A stretch of 18,423 bases of DNA, taken from an uncultured Candidatus Saccharibacteria bacterium (GTDB lineage Bacteria; Patescibacteriota; Saccharimonadia; Saccharimonadales; Saccharimonadaceae). The translations under genes were made by a program, and so were the position numbers. Positions 8,390 through 15,035 of the stretch are shown here, piece after piece; positions within the stretch are counted from its first letter, which is position 1; the number at the start of each line of letters is the position of its first letter. Under the pieces are notes generated by a model, which did no database searches, was not told the origin of the DNA, and saw nothing but the letters and a program-made list of their open reading frames with translations. The DNA lies in NCBI GenBank assembly GCA_938017655.1, contig CALIJO010000057.1:1-18423 (forward strand). The letters are read 5' to 3'.

Positions 8390-9118
8390 ATGACAATTTT
8401 AAACGTTTCTGAGGCTACCAATCTCGCGAAAGCCATGAAGCTACTCCTAGATAATCCGGAAACTGAAATTTCTGTTCCACTGATTCTTAAGCTTCATAGC
8501 ATTTTGATGCAGAATATTCGTGATGATGCTGCCGGCCGATTTCGCGCTAACAAGGAGTGGGTGCGTGTGGGAAATCTCATCGGCGCGAATCCACAATTCG
8601 TCCACGGTTTTATGTCAGATTTAGTTGAAAAATATAACACGTCAGACGACCAATATTTTCTCGACAAAATCGTCTATTTTCATGCCGAATTTGAAAATAT
8701 TCATCCGTTTATTGATGGTAATGGTCGAATCGGACGACTACTCATTAATGAACAATTGGACCTACTCAATCTGCCGCCTATTTTGATTCCTAATAAGTCG
8801 AAAAATGAAGAATATTATCCAGCCCTAGAGGAATATTCAAAACTCAACAAACTTGATCAATTATCAGAATTTTTTGCTAAGCTTCTTATCGAGGCTCTCT
8901 ATCGCCGCATCACTCGTCTCACTGCGCCGAGAATTATTTCCGTTTCGGACTGGGCCAAGCAAAATCAAATGAGTGTTCAATCAGCTACTAATAAAGCCAT
9001 TCGTGGCACCATCCCGGCCTTTCGTCTCCGTGGTCATTGGATGATTGACACTGACTTTAAGGATGAAAAATATGAAGACAATTACTTAAAGACGGCTTGT
9101 TCCGAATTGTTTAGTTAA
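8390..9118 (+). CDS. Fic/DOC-family protein with C-terminal HTH-like domain
   Basis: Fic proteins transfer AMP (or another nucleotide phosphate) from a nucleotide to target-protein hydroxyls. From the ATG at 8390 the product is 242 aa. The catalytic motif HPFIDGNGRIGR lies at residues 105-116 with His105, the acidic Asp109 and both Arg present, so it should be active. The ATP-side flap region precedes it. Residues about 183-222 (ISVSDWAKQNQMS to GHWMID) resemble an excisionase/MerR-like helix-turn-helix, which suggests self-regulation or DNA binding. The inhibitory-helix motif (S/T)xxxE(G/N) normally found before the Fic core is not visible, and the protein starts very close to the core. No ribosome binding site precedes 8390. 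In-frame ATGs at 8324 and 8210 overlap the BspA-like gene but add sequence that looks like its shadow. It may be 5'-truncated or translationally coupled. No partner antitoxin is seen. Confidence 0.85.
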   Translation: MTILNVSEATNLAKAMKLLLDNPETEISVPLILKLHSILMQNIRDDAAGRFRANKEWVRVGNLIGANPQFVHGFMSDLVEKYNTSDDQYFLDKIVYFHAEFENIHPFIDGNGRIGRLLINEQLDLLNLPPILIPNKSKNEEYYPALEEYSKLNKLDQLSEFFAKLLIEALYRRITRLTAPRIISVSDWAKQNQMSVQSATNKAIRGTIPAFRLRGHWMIDTDFKDEKYEDNYLKTACSELFS

Positions 9119-9157
9119 GTCATAAGTAGTTTTAATGCTGATTTTTGATATTGTTTA

Positions 9158-9166
9158 TGCTAAAAT
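9158..9166 (+). promoter_or_regulatory. Extended -10 promoter giving a leaderless mRNA (second BspA-like gene)
   Basis: TGCTAAAAT followed by 7 nt and ATG at 9174, the same geometry as for the first BspA-like gene (7 nt to GTG). The position supports 9174 as the true start even though that frame is interrupted downstream. No terminator is seen between the Fic gene and this promoter. Confidence 0.65.
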
Positions 9167-9173
9167 AATAAAT

Positions 9174-10591
9174 ATGATTAGCCAAAAAACACAATCACAA
9201 AACCTCATGGGGGGGGGTGGTTTAATAGAGAATTAAAGATTTTCGTATTATTTTTAGGTTTGATCTCTTTTTCTAATTTAATTTTTAGTAATAATACGTT
9301 TGCCTTATTTACTCCTACACTTTCAGCTTCCGTGGATCAAACGAATTTACAGATAAATGGAAACCAGGTAATAAATAGTGCGCATAAAACCACAGAAATC
9401 CCACTAAATCTTACAGTAAACACAAATAACAAGACTGGCTATACAGCAACCTTAAATTCAGAGACCGATGAAACCGCGCTAGTGAATAACGATTCTACGA
9501 CTAATGCGAAAATTAATTCAATTTCTTCTGCTGGACCACTGGGAGATTTTTCTAATAATACTTGGGGCTATAAGTTTGGGGCGTCCACGAGCTATGCTCC
9601 GATCCCAGCATTGTCTACTCCTGCGCAAATCTTACAGACTGCAGGAAAAACTAACGGCAATGAATCGAACCAGTTAAGTATCGGCATGAAATTAAGTGAT
9701 AATCTTGAAAGTGGTAGATATACAAATAAGTTGGTATTTTCTATCATAACTAATAATTATAATCGTATCGCCATCATGACCGAAGGCCCAGATTTTAATG
9801 CAAAACTAAAATCATTAGGGGCCTTCGAGCACTTTAAGAAAAGCTCTACGCCACCGGCAACTACAGCAAATGCCAAAAATATTGAGGATGAAGATTCGGA
9901 CTATGAAATAAAGCTCTGGCTAGACCCTACCGATAAGACCGCTTATTATTATGCCGAACCAGAAAAGGTTTATTTAAATACGGATAGTAGTAAGATGTTT
10001 TATGACATGCGTAACTTTACCATACTCAATCTCCCCAACTTCGATACCTCCAAGGTGACAAATATGCAATATATGTTTTCTGATATGACTAAACTCACCA
10101 CGCTAGATCTTTCTAACTTTGACACTTCTAAGGTGACAGATATGAAGTATATGTTTAATGAAATGTATAGTCTCACTTCGCTTAATCTTTCTAGCTTCAA
10201 CACTTCCAATGTGACGGATATGAGCTGTATGTTTGCTCACATGTTTAGGCTCACTTCGCTTAATCTTTCCAATTTCGACACTTCCAAGGTGACGAATATG
10301 GGCGCTATGTTTTATGATATGCCTAGTCTCACTTCGCTAGATCTTTCTAACTTCAACACTTCCAATGTGACGAATATGGGCTGGATGTTTGCATTCAATA
10401 AGTCAGAAAAAATATATGTGAACAATGATTTTAATACATCTAAACTTACAAGTTTTTCCAATATGTTCAAAGAGAGTAAAAAGCTCCGCGGTGGTAACGG
10501 TTCATATTTGGCCGATCCTTCTACGGCGGATAAAACTTGGCTTCGGGTGGATCGACCTGGCGTACAGGGTTATTTTACACGTGAGCCCTAG
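9174..10591 (+). CDS. Second BspA-like DUF285 surface protein, frame interrupted at a G9 tract
   Basis: This is a paralog of the upstream BspA-like protein. From the leaderless ATG at 9174 the frame reads MISQKTQSQNLMGGGG and stops at TAA 9234-9236. The main frame (stop at 10591) is open from 9182 but has no ATG; its first usable codon, TTG 9260, would start inside the signal peptide and lose its basic part. The two frames join if the G run 9209-9217 has 10 (or 7) G instead of 9, giving 472 (or 471) aa with a proper signal peptide: NRELK, a hydrophobic core and NTFALFTP. Then come the shared N-terminal domain ending YTNKLVFS, five 26-residue DUF285 repeats and the C-terminal KLRGG...GYFTREP module. 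Either the gene is phase-off in the sequenced cells or the run was miscounted. Surface adhesion is inferred from the family. Confidence 0.8.
9209..9217 (+). repeat. Poly-G tract (G9), candidate phase-variation switch
   Basis: Nine consecutive G, followed by TGG, lie 35 nt into the reading frame of the second BspA-like gene. This is striking in an AT-rich region. One added G or two removed would restore a full signal peptide and repeat protein; with nine, translation stops after 20 codons. Poly-G tracts of this length act as slipped-strand switches in Campylobacter and Neisseria. Confidence 0.75.
10016..10405 (+). repeat. Five tandem 78-bp DUF285 repeat units (coding)
   Basis: The unit starts are at 10016, 10094, 10172, 10250 and 10328, an exact 78-bp period. 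Neighbouring copies are nearly the same in DNA (for example CTCACTTCGCT and CTTTCTAACTT recur), unlike the diverged array in the upstream paralog. This points to recent expansion or gene conversion, and copy number could vary between strains. Confidence 0.85.
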
Positions 10592-10608
10592 GAGGTGAAT
10601 AAATTATT

Positions 10609-10659
10609 TATACAGATACTTGGTTTTAACTTTAAAAAATGGTATCTGTATATTTTTTT
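10609..10659 (+). terminator. Terminator after the second BspA-like gene
   Basis: TATACAGATAC (10609-10619) pairs perfectly with GTATCTGTATA (10642-10652), followed by seven T. The loop is long (22 nt), but part of it can pair further (TTTTAA with TTAAAA). It begins 17 nt after the stop codon. Confidence 0.75.
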
Positions 10660-10824
10660 ATGAAACAAAAAAGACATAAATGCCATTCTGCTTCTATGCT
10701 TTACAACTCTTAATCTAATTCTTTTATCATTATTACTAATAGCTCCAATTATTTTATAGGATTATTCCTTTTTGTTTTAGGTGTCTTTCTTTATTGTTTA
10801 ACTGAATCAATTTTACTTGCAATC
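10660..10824. other. AT-rich intergenic stretch without a supported gene
   Basis: Together with the terminator this is the longest gap in the window (10592-10859, 268 nt). Only a 17-codon frame starts with ATG here (10660). Short hydrophobic stretches appear in other frames, as expected for T-rich DNA. I see no RNA gene or repeat. Confidence 0.5.
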
Positions 10825-10853
10825 TTGAAATATCGGTCTAAACGCCTTATACT
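10825..10853 (+). promoter_or_regulatory. Promoter of the ABC-transporter operon (leaderless)
   Basis: TTGAAA (10825-10830), 17 nt, TATACT (10848-10853). The ATG at 10860 follows after 6 nt, at the expected transcription start, so the first gene should be translated from a leaderless message. There is no Shine-Dalgarno sequence upstream of the ATG. Confidence 0.75.
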
Positions 10854-10859
10854 TAAACT

Positions 10860-11648
10860 ATGCATAAGCCGAAACGAAGTATTGTCCGAATTATTAAAAA
10901 TTTGATTATTCTGGCGGGTTGCGTTGCGGCTTTTTTCTGGATGTTTTTCGATATCTTGAAACGTGAGACAGTGGTGTCTCATGATGCCTCAGTGCTAGTT
11001 ATGGGTACCAATGCTACTTTCAAGCCTTTTGAATATAAAGAAGGTGGGCAGGTGGTCGGTTTTGACGTGGATCTCGCGCGCGAAATCGCGAAAGACCTAG
11101 GAGCTGAGTTAAAAATCGAAGATATGTCCTTCGACGGACTTCTTCCGGCGCTTGAAGGTGGTCGTATTGATATTGCCGTGGCAGGTATGTCGGTCACCGA
11201 AGAACGTGCGAAGAATGCCCTATTCTCCGAACCTTATTATCAGGCTACCCAGCGCATCATTGTCCCAGAAAATAGTAAAATTTTTAATAAATCCGGCCTC
11301 ATCGGTAAGAAAATCGGCGTTCAACTCGGCACCACCGGTGATATCTTGGCTTCCGAAATTAAAGGCGCCAAAGTCATTCAGTTCCCAGCCGCGCCAAATG
11401 TTTTGCAGGAACTAGCCTCGGGTCGAGTCGATGCGGTGATTTTGGATGATGCTCCGGCTGATCAATACATTGTGGCATTTCCGGGTCTCAAGATTCTTGG
11501 CTCCGCGATTGGCAACGAATCTTATGCTATTGCCATGAAAAAAACTAATCAGACTCTCAAAGAAAAAGTTGATCAAACGATTAATCGCATGAAAGAGGAT
11601 GGGCGTATGGATGCCTTATTAAGGAAATATTTTGGAGAGAGCAGATGA
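10860..11648 (+). CDS. Amino-acid ABC transporter, substrate-binding protein
   Basis: Extracytoplasmic binding component of a polar amino-acid importer (family 3 solute-binding fold, as in HisJ/GlnH), 262 aa. After a basic N-terminus (HKPKRSIVRIIKN) comes a hydrophobic stretch, residues 14-31. It contains LAGC (Cys21), a formal lipobox, but the hydrophobic run continues past the Cys, so an uncleaved membrane anchor is also possible. The ligand-binding fold follows: TNATFKPFEY near 50-59, GFDVDLAREIA near 68-78, the segment GMSVTEERAK with the ligand-contacting Arg, and LGTTGD in the second lobe. The permease gene overlaps its end by 4 nt (ATGA), so the two are coupled. The stop is TGA, showing that UGA is read as stop here. 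The exact amino acid cannot be told from sequence. Confidence 0.92.
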   Translation: MHKPKRSIVRIIKNLIILAGCVAAFFWMFFDILKRETVVSHDASVLVMGTNATFKPFEYKEGGQVVGFDVDLAREIAKDLGAELKIEDMSFDGLLPALEGGRIDIAVAGMSVTEERAKNALFSEPYYQATQRIIVPENSKIFNKSGLIGKKIGVQLGTTGDILASEIKGAKVIQFPAAPNVLQELASGRVDAVILDDAPADQYIVAFPGLKILGSAIGNESYAIAMKKTNQTLKEKVDQTINRMKEDGRMDALLRKYFGESR

Positions 11649-12295
11649 AATTTTTTGAAGTCGTATTCGGTAACGGGCGTTGGATTTATTTTTGGCACGG
11701 GCTTGAAGTTACCATTGTCTTAACTATTTTGGCGCTCTTTTTTGGTTTTCTTCTCGGTGTTTTAATATCAATGCTTCGCACTTCCAGTGTCAAAATTTGT
11801 CAAAAAATCGCCAATCTCTATGTCACAATTATCCGCGGTACACCACTTCTGGTGCAACTTCTGATTATGTATTACGTGATTTTTGCCGAGTATCGCGCTA
11901 TGCCAAAAATCATTGTCGCCGCTGTAGCTTTTTCGCTGAATAGCGGCGCTTATATTTCGGAAATCATTCGTGGTGGTATTGAAAGCGTCTCTAGTGGCCA
12001 AAAGGAAGCCGCCAGGTCTCTCGGTCTTTCAGAATTTTATACTCAACTTTATGTCGTGATGCCACAGGCGCTGAAAAATTCTTTGCCAGGTTTAATTGGT
12101 GAAGGAATTTCACTTTTCAAGGAGACTTCTATTGTCGGTTGGATAGGCCTTGGTGACATCATGCGTGGCGCCGATGATATTCGTTCTCTGACTGCCACAG
12201 CTTTTGAATCTCTAGTAGCTGCCGCGATTATTTACCTGATGATTACTCTAATCTTTACTAAAATTATGTCGAAAGTGGAAAAGAGGTTAGCTTAA
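11645..12295 (+). CDS. Amino-acid ABC transporter, permease
   Basis: Membrane subunit of the importer (HisM/GlnP type), 216 aa, usual for this family. Several hydrophobic helices are visible, the first at about residues 18-41. The cytoplasmic coupling loop that docks on the ATPase is clear: EAARSLGLSEFYTQLYVVMP, the EAA motif with its conserved Gly and the Pro of LP/MP type. Only one permease gene is present, so the transporter should use a homodimer. GGAGAG upstream serves as ribosome binding site inside the end of the binding-protein gene. The ATPase gene follows after a single base. Confidence 0.93.
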   Translation: MKFFEVVFGNGRWIYFWHGLEVTIVLTILALFFGFLLGVLISMLRTSSVKICQKIANLYVTIIRGTPLLVQLLIMYYVIFAEYRAMPKIIVAAVAFSLNSGAYISEIIRGGIESVSSGQKEAARSLGLSEFYTQLYVVMPQALKNSLPGLIGEGISLFKETSIVGWIGLGDIMRGADDIRSLTATAFESLVAAAIIYLMITLIFTKIMSKVEKRLA

Positions 12296-12296
12296 T

Positions 12297-13028
12297 ATGT
12301 CGATTGTTGTAAAGAAACTGGAAAAAAGTTTTGAAAATCAAAAAGTTCTCCGTGGTATTGACCTCGAAATTCAAGACGGCGAAACTGTAGTCTTGATTGG
12401 ATCTTCTGGTTCCGGGAAATCTACTTTTTTGCGCTGCTTAAACTTGCTAAACGTTCCAGATAAGGGTCAAATTTTTATCGATGGACGGGAAATTACAAAT
12501 CCAAAAACCAATCTTAATAAGCTTCGTACTAAAGTAGGTATGGTTTTTCAAAGCTTTAATCTTTTTGAAAATCTTAATATCATAGAAAACATCAAGCTCG
12601 CTCCTAAAAAAGTTCTACATATCTCGAATAAGCAAGCGGAAAAAGAAGCTATGGAACTATTGAAACGGGTTGGCCTCGCAAATAAAGCTTACGATTATCC
12701 GAAGAATCTTTCCGGTGGTCAGAAGCAGCGTGTGGCTATCGCAAGGGCTCTCGCTATGCATCCCGAGGTAATTTTGTTTGATGAGCCGACCTCTGCACTC
12801 GACCCTGAAATGGTAGGCGAAGTGCTCGAGGTTATTAAGGACCTCGCCAAAGATCACAGTCGCACTATGGTGATTGTCACCCATGAAATGAGTTTTGCCA
12901 GAGAGGTTGGTACCCGCCTAATCTTCCTCGATAAGGGAAAAATTATTGAAGATGGTGAGCCGCGAAAGATTATGGATCATCCGACCACCGAACGTGCCGC
13001 TCGCTTCTTCCAAAATATAAAAAATTAA
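12297..13028 (+). CDS. Amino-acid ABC transporter, ATP-binding protein
   Basis: Cytosolic ATPase that powers the importer (GlnQ/HisP family), 243 aa, full length. Motifs in order: Walker A GSSGSGKST (about 34-42), Q-loop GMVFQSFNLF, ABC signature LSGGQKQR, Walker B VILFDEPTSALDPE with the catalytic Glu, and the H-loop VTHE. It lacks the C-terminal regulatory domain of methionine importers. It begins 1 nt after the permease stop, with AGAGG about 10 nt upstream. No terminator follows; the next gene has its own -10 element in the 22-nt gap, so read-through into the cell-wall operon is possible. Confidence 0.95.
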   Translation: MSIVVKKLEKSFENQKVLRGIDLEIQDGETVVLIGSSGSGKSTFLRCLNLLNVPDKGQIFIDGREITNPKTNLNKLRTKVGMVFQSFNLFENLNIIENIKLAPKKVLHISNKQAEKEAMELLKRVGLANKAYDYPKNLSGGQKQRVAIARALAMHPEVILFDEPTSALDPEMVGEVLEVIKDLAKDHSRTMVIVTHEMSFAREVGTRLIFLDKGKIIEDGEPRKIMDHPTTERAARFFQNIKN

Positions 13029-13035
13029 CAGTATA

Positions 13036-13044
13036 TGCTAAAAT
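13036..13044 (+). promoter_or_regulatory. Extended -10 promoter of the cell-wall operon (leaderless)
   Basis: TGCTAAAAT lies in the 22-nt gap after the ATPase gene, with 6 nt to the ATG at 13051, the same spacing as at 10860. There is no -35 match and no Shine-Dalgarno sequence. Confidence 0.65.
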
Positions 13045-13050
13045 AAATAT

Positions 13051-14364
13051 ATGACGCTCGTAATGAGACTTAAAAAGAAATTTTATTTTTTGGCTGCGAA
13101 TTATTTTCGTTTTTTTGCTAATATTTCACTTAAACGCTGGAAGCCTCGTGTCATTGCCATTACCGGTTCAGTTGGTAAGACTACCATGTTAAATTTGGTC
13201 GAATCCACCCTGAAAACCAAGGCACATTATTCCTTTAATGCTAATTCCGCCTTTGGTGTAGCCTTCGATATTGTTGATATGGACGGTGTGCGTGGTAGTA
13301 AGTGGCGCTGGCTCAGCTTAATTATCGGCGTGCCATTCAAATCGCTTTTTTACACCCATCGTGAAAAGTTTTATATCGTTGAAATCGATGGTGAGCGCCC
13401 ACATGAGGCTGAATTTCTCGCCAAATGGCTGAAACCAGAAGTTACGATTTGGGTCTCTTTGGGTCTTTCGCATGCGGTGCAATTTGAAAAGCAGGTGGAA
13501 GCCGGTCTCTTCCCAAATCTCGAAAAAGCTATTACGCATGAATTCGCTACTTTACCAGAAAATACTCAAAAATTAATCCTCATCGACAAGGATGTCGATT
13601 TAATGAATCGTGCGATTGATAAAATTGTCGCCAAAGGCAAAACTAAGGCTGAAGTCATTAAATGTAGTAAGAGCGAATTGCTAAAATATACCGTTTATCC
13701 AAATAAAACTGAGTTCGTTATGAATTTCTCTAGCCAGCCTAAGCTAAGTGAATTTACTATTACATTCAAAAATCCTATGCAGCGTGATCTTGCGATTCAA
13801 TTATCCATGCTTGCTAAACTTTGCGAATATCTCCACATTCAGATGCCGAATGATTTTTCCGATATGCGTGAAGCCCCTGGACGTAATACTTTCCTTAGAG
13901 GCATCAATAATCTAAAAATCATCGATAGTAGCTATAACGCTCACCTGATTTCTATGGAGTCGATCCTTAAAATGTATCGCGTTATGCATACCGATCATAA
14001 GTGGTTGGTGATTGGCGATATGGTAGAACAGGGTAGCATTGAACAACATGAGCACGAAAAACTCGCCGATGCGATTATTGCATCTGAGCCTGAACAGGTA
14101 ATATTAATCGGTCGGCGTACCCACGAATACACCTATCCAATCCTCAAGAAGCAGGGGATTAAGGTAAATTCCTTTGATGACCCGAAAAAAGCTCTCGAAT
14201 TCATTCAGCAAAATGCCGTAAATGGAGAAACCATCCTCTTTAAGGGTAGCCAATATCTCGAATGGATTATCGAAAAATTATTATTAAATTCAAAAGACAC
14301 TGAGCGTCTGCCACGTCGCGAAAAAGCTGCAGAAAAGCGCCGTGAAAAAAGGGGACTTAACTAA
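13051..14364 (+). CDS. MurF-like Mur ligase lacking the N-terminal domain
   Basis: Mur ligases couple ATP hydrolysis to amide bond formation in peptidoglycan precursor synthesis. This 437-aa protein resembles MurF: ATP-binding TGSVGKTT (38-45), the central-domain segment EIDGERPHEAEFLAKWLKPE matching MurF's E-M-G...P-G-E pattern, the His of GLSH, then the C-terminal domain with IDSSYNAHLISMES (291-304) and GDMVEQG (322-328), and KGSQYLEWIIEKLL near the end. The usual MurF N-terminal domain (about 90 aa, binding UDP-MurNAc) is replaced by about 33 residues with a hydrophobic, aromatic stretch (FYFLAANYFRFFANI) that may sit at the membrane. The last 25 residues are very basic (KAAEKRREKRG). Given the FemAB neighbours, it may act on a lipid-linked or otherwise different acceptor. 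Canonical MurF activity is not assured. Confidence 0.82.
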   Translation: MTLVMRLKKKFYFLAANYFRFFANISLKRWKPRVIAITGSVGKTTMLNLVESTLKTKAHYSFNANSAFGVAFDIVDMDGVRGSKWRWLSLIIGVPFKSLFYTHREKFYIVEIDGERPHEAEFLAKWLKPEVTIWVSLGLSHAVQFEKQVEAGLFPNLEKAITHEFATLPENTQKLILIDKDVDLMNRAIDKIVAKGKTKAEVIKCSKSELLKYTVYPNKTEFVMNFSSQPKLSEFTITFKNPMQRDLAIQLSMLAKLCEYLHIQMPNDFSDMREAPGRNTFLRGINNLKIIDSSYNAHLISMESILKMYRVMHTDHKWLVIGDMVEQGSIEQHEHEKLADAIIASEPEQVILIGRRTHEYTYPILKKQGIKVNSFDDPKKALEFIQQNAVNGETILFKGSQYLEWIIEKLLLNSKDTERLPRREKAAEKRREKRGLN

Positions 14365-15035
14365 TGAAAACTTTATACATTATTCATGGCTGGACCTACA
14401 CCGTTGAACCTTGGGCCAAAACCATTGAAATTTTACGTGATAAATACAAAATCGAAGTTAAAATGTTGCATGTCCCGGGCCTGACGGAGCAAAGCCAAAA
14501 AGTTTGGACCATTAATGATTATGTACGCTGGGCCAAGCGTGAGCTTCCAGATGAAGCTGTGGTACTCGGACATAGTAATGGCGGCCGTATTCTAATGAAT
14601 CTCACTATCAAGCATCCGAAAAAACTTTCACATTTAATTCTTCTCGATAGTGCGGGTATTTATGAAAAATCCTTGAAACGTGATCTTTTACGCGGACTCA
14701 GTAAAGCTTTTGGTATTTTTAAGCGAGTGCCGATTTTACGTAGGATTTTTCATAAGTTAGTTGGGGCCTCTGACTATGCCCATGCACCTGAAAATATGAA
14801 GAAGACTCTGGCTAATATGCATGAATCCGACAAAAACCTCGACCCTTCTCGCGTTAAAGTTAAAACTTCGATTCTTTGGGGTGAAAATGATCAAATTACC
14901 CCACTTCGTCAAGGTCAGAAGCTCCATGAATTGATTTCTGGTAGTACTTTTTACTCTTCCGAAAAGTGGCGTCACGCTCCGTATATCGATGACCCTAAAG
15001 GTCTGGCGAAGGCCATCAATGAGGTGCTTGCCTAA
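14364..15035 (+). CDS. Alpha/beta-hydrolase fold protein
   Basis: A 223-aa single-domain alpha/beta hydrolase. HGW near the start (8-10) is the oxyanion-hole region, the nucleophile elbow is GHSNGG (Ser71), the acid is Asp176 in WGENDQITP, and His204 in RHAPY completes the triad. A basic, cap-like segment (about 100-135) sits between strands. There is no signal peptide, so it should be cytosolic. Its start overlaps the stop of the Mur ligase gene by one base (TAATG), with AAGGGGA just upstream as ribosome binding site, so translation is coupled. Within this operon a hydrolase or thioesterase role on a precursor is conceivable, but the substrate cannot be read from the sequence. Confidence 0.88.
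   Translation: MKTLYIIHGWTYTVEPWAKTIEILRDKYKIEVKMLHVPGLTEQSQKVWTINDYVRWAKRELPDEAVVLGHSNGGRILMNLTIKHPKKLSHLILLDSAGIYEKSLKRDLLRGLSKAFGIFKRVPILRRIFHKLVGASDYAHAPENMKKTLANMHESDKNLDPSRVKVKTSILWGENDQITPLRQGQKLHELISGSTFYSSEKWRHAPYIDDPKGLAKAINEVLA

Noticed and set aside
8390..9118. Fic gene as part of a toxin-antitoxin pair
   Set aside because: No small antitoxin-like gene lies next to it; both neighbours are large surface-protein genes.
10660..10859. Possible degraded small membrane-protein gene (hydrophobic stretches in two frames joined by frameshifts)
   Set aside because: T-rich DNA gives hydrophobic codons in any frame; the pieces need two repairs and have no ribosome binding site or relative that I can name.
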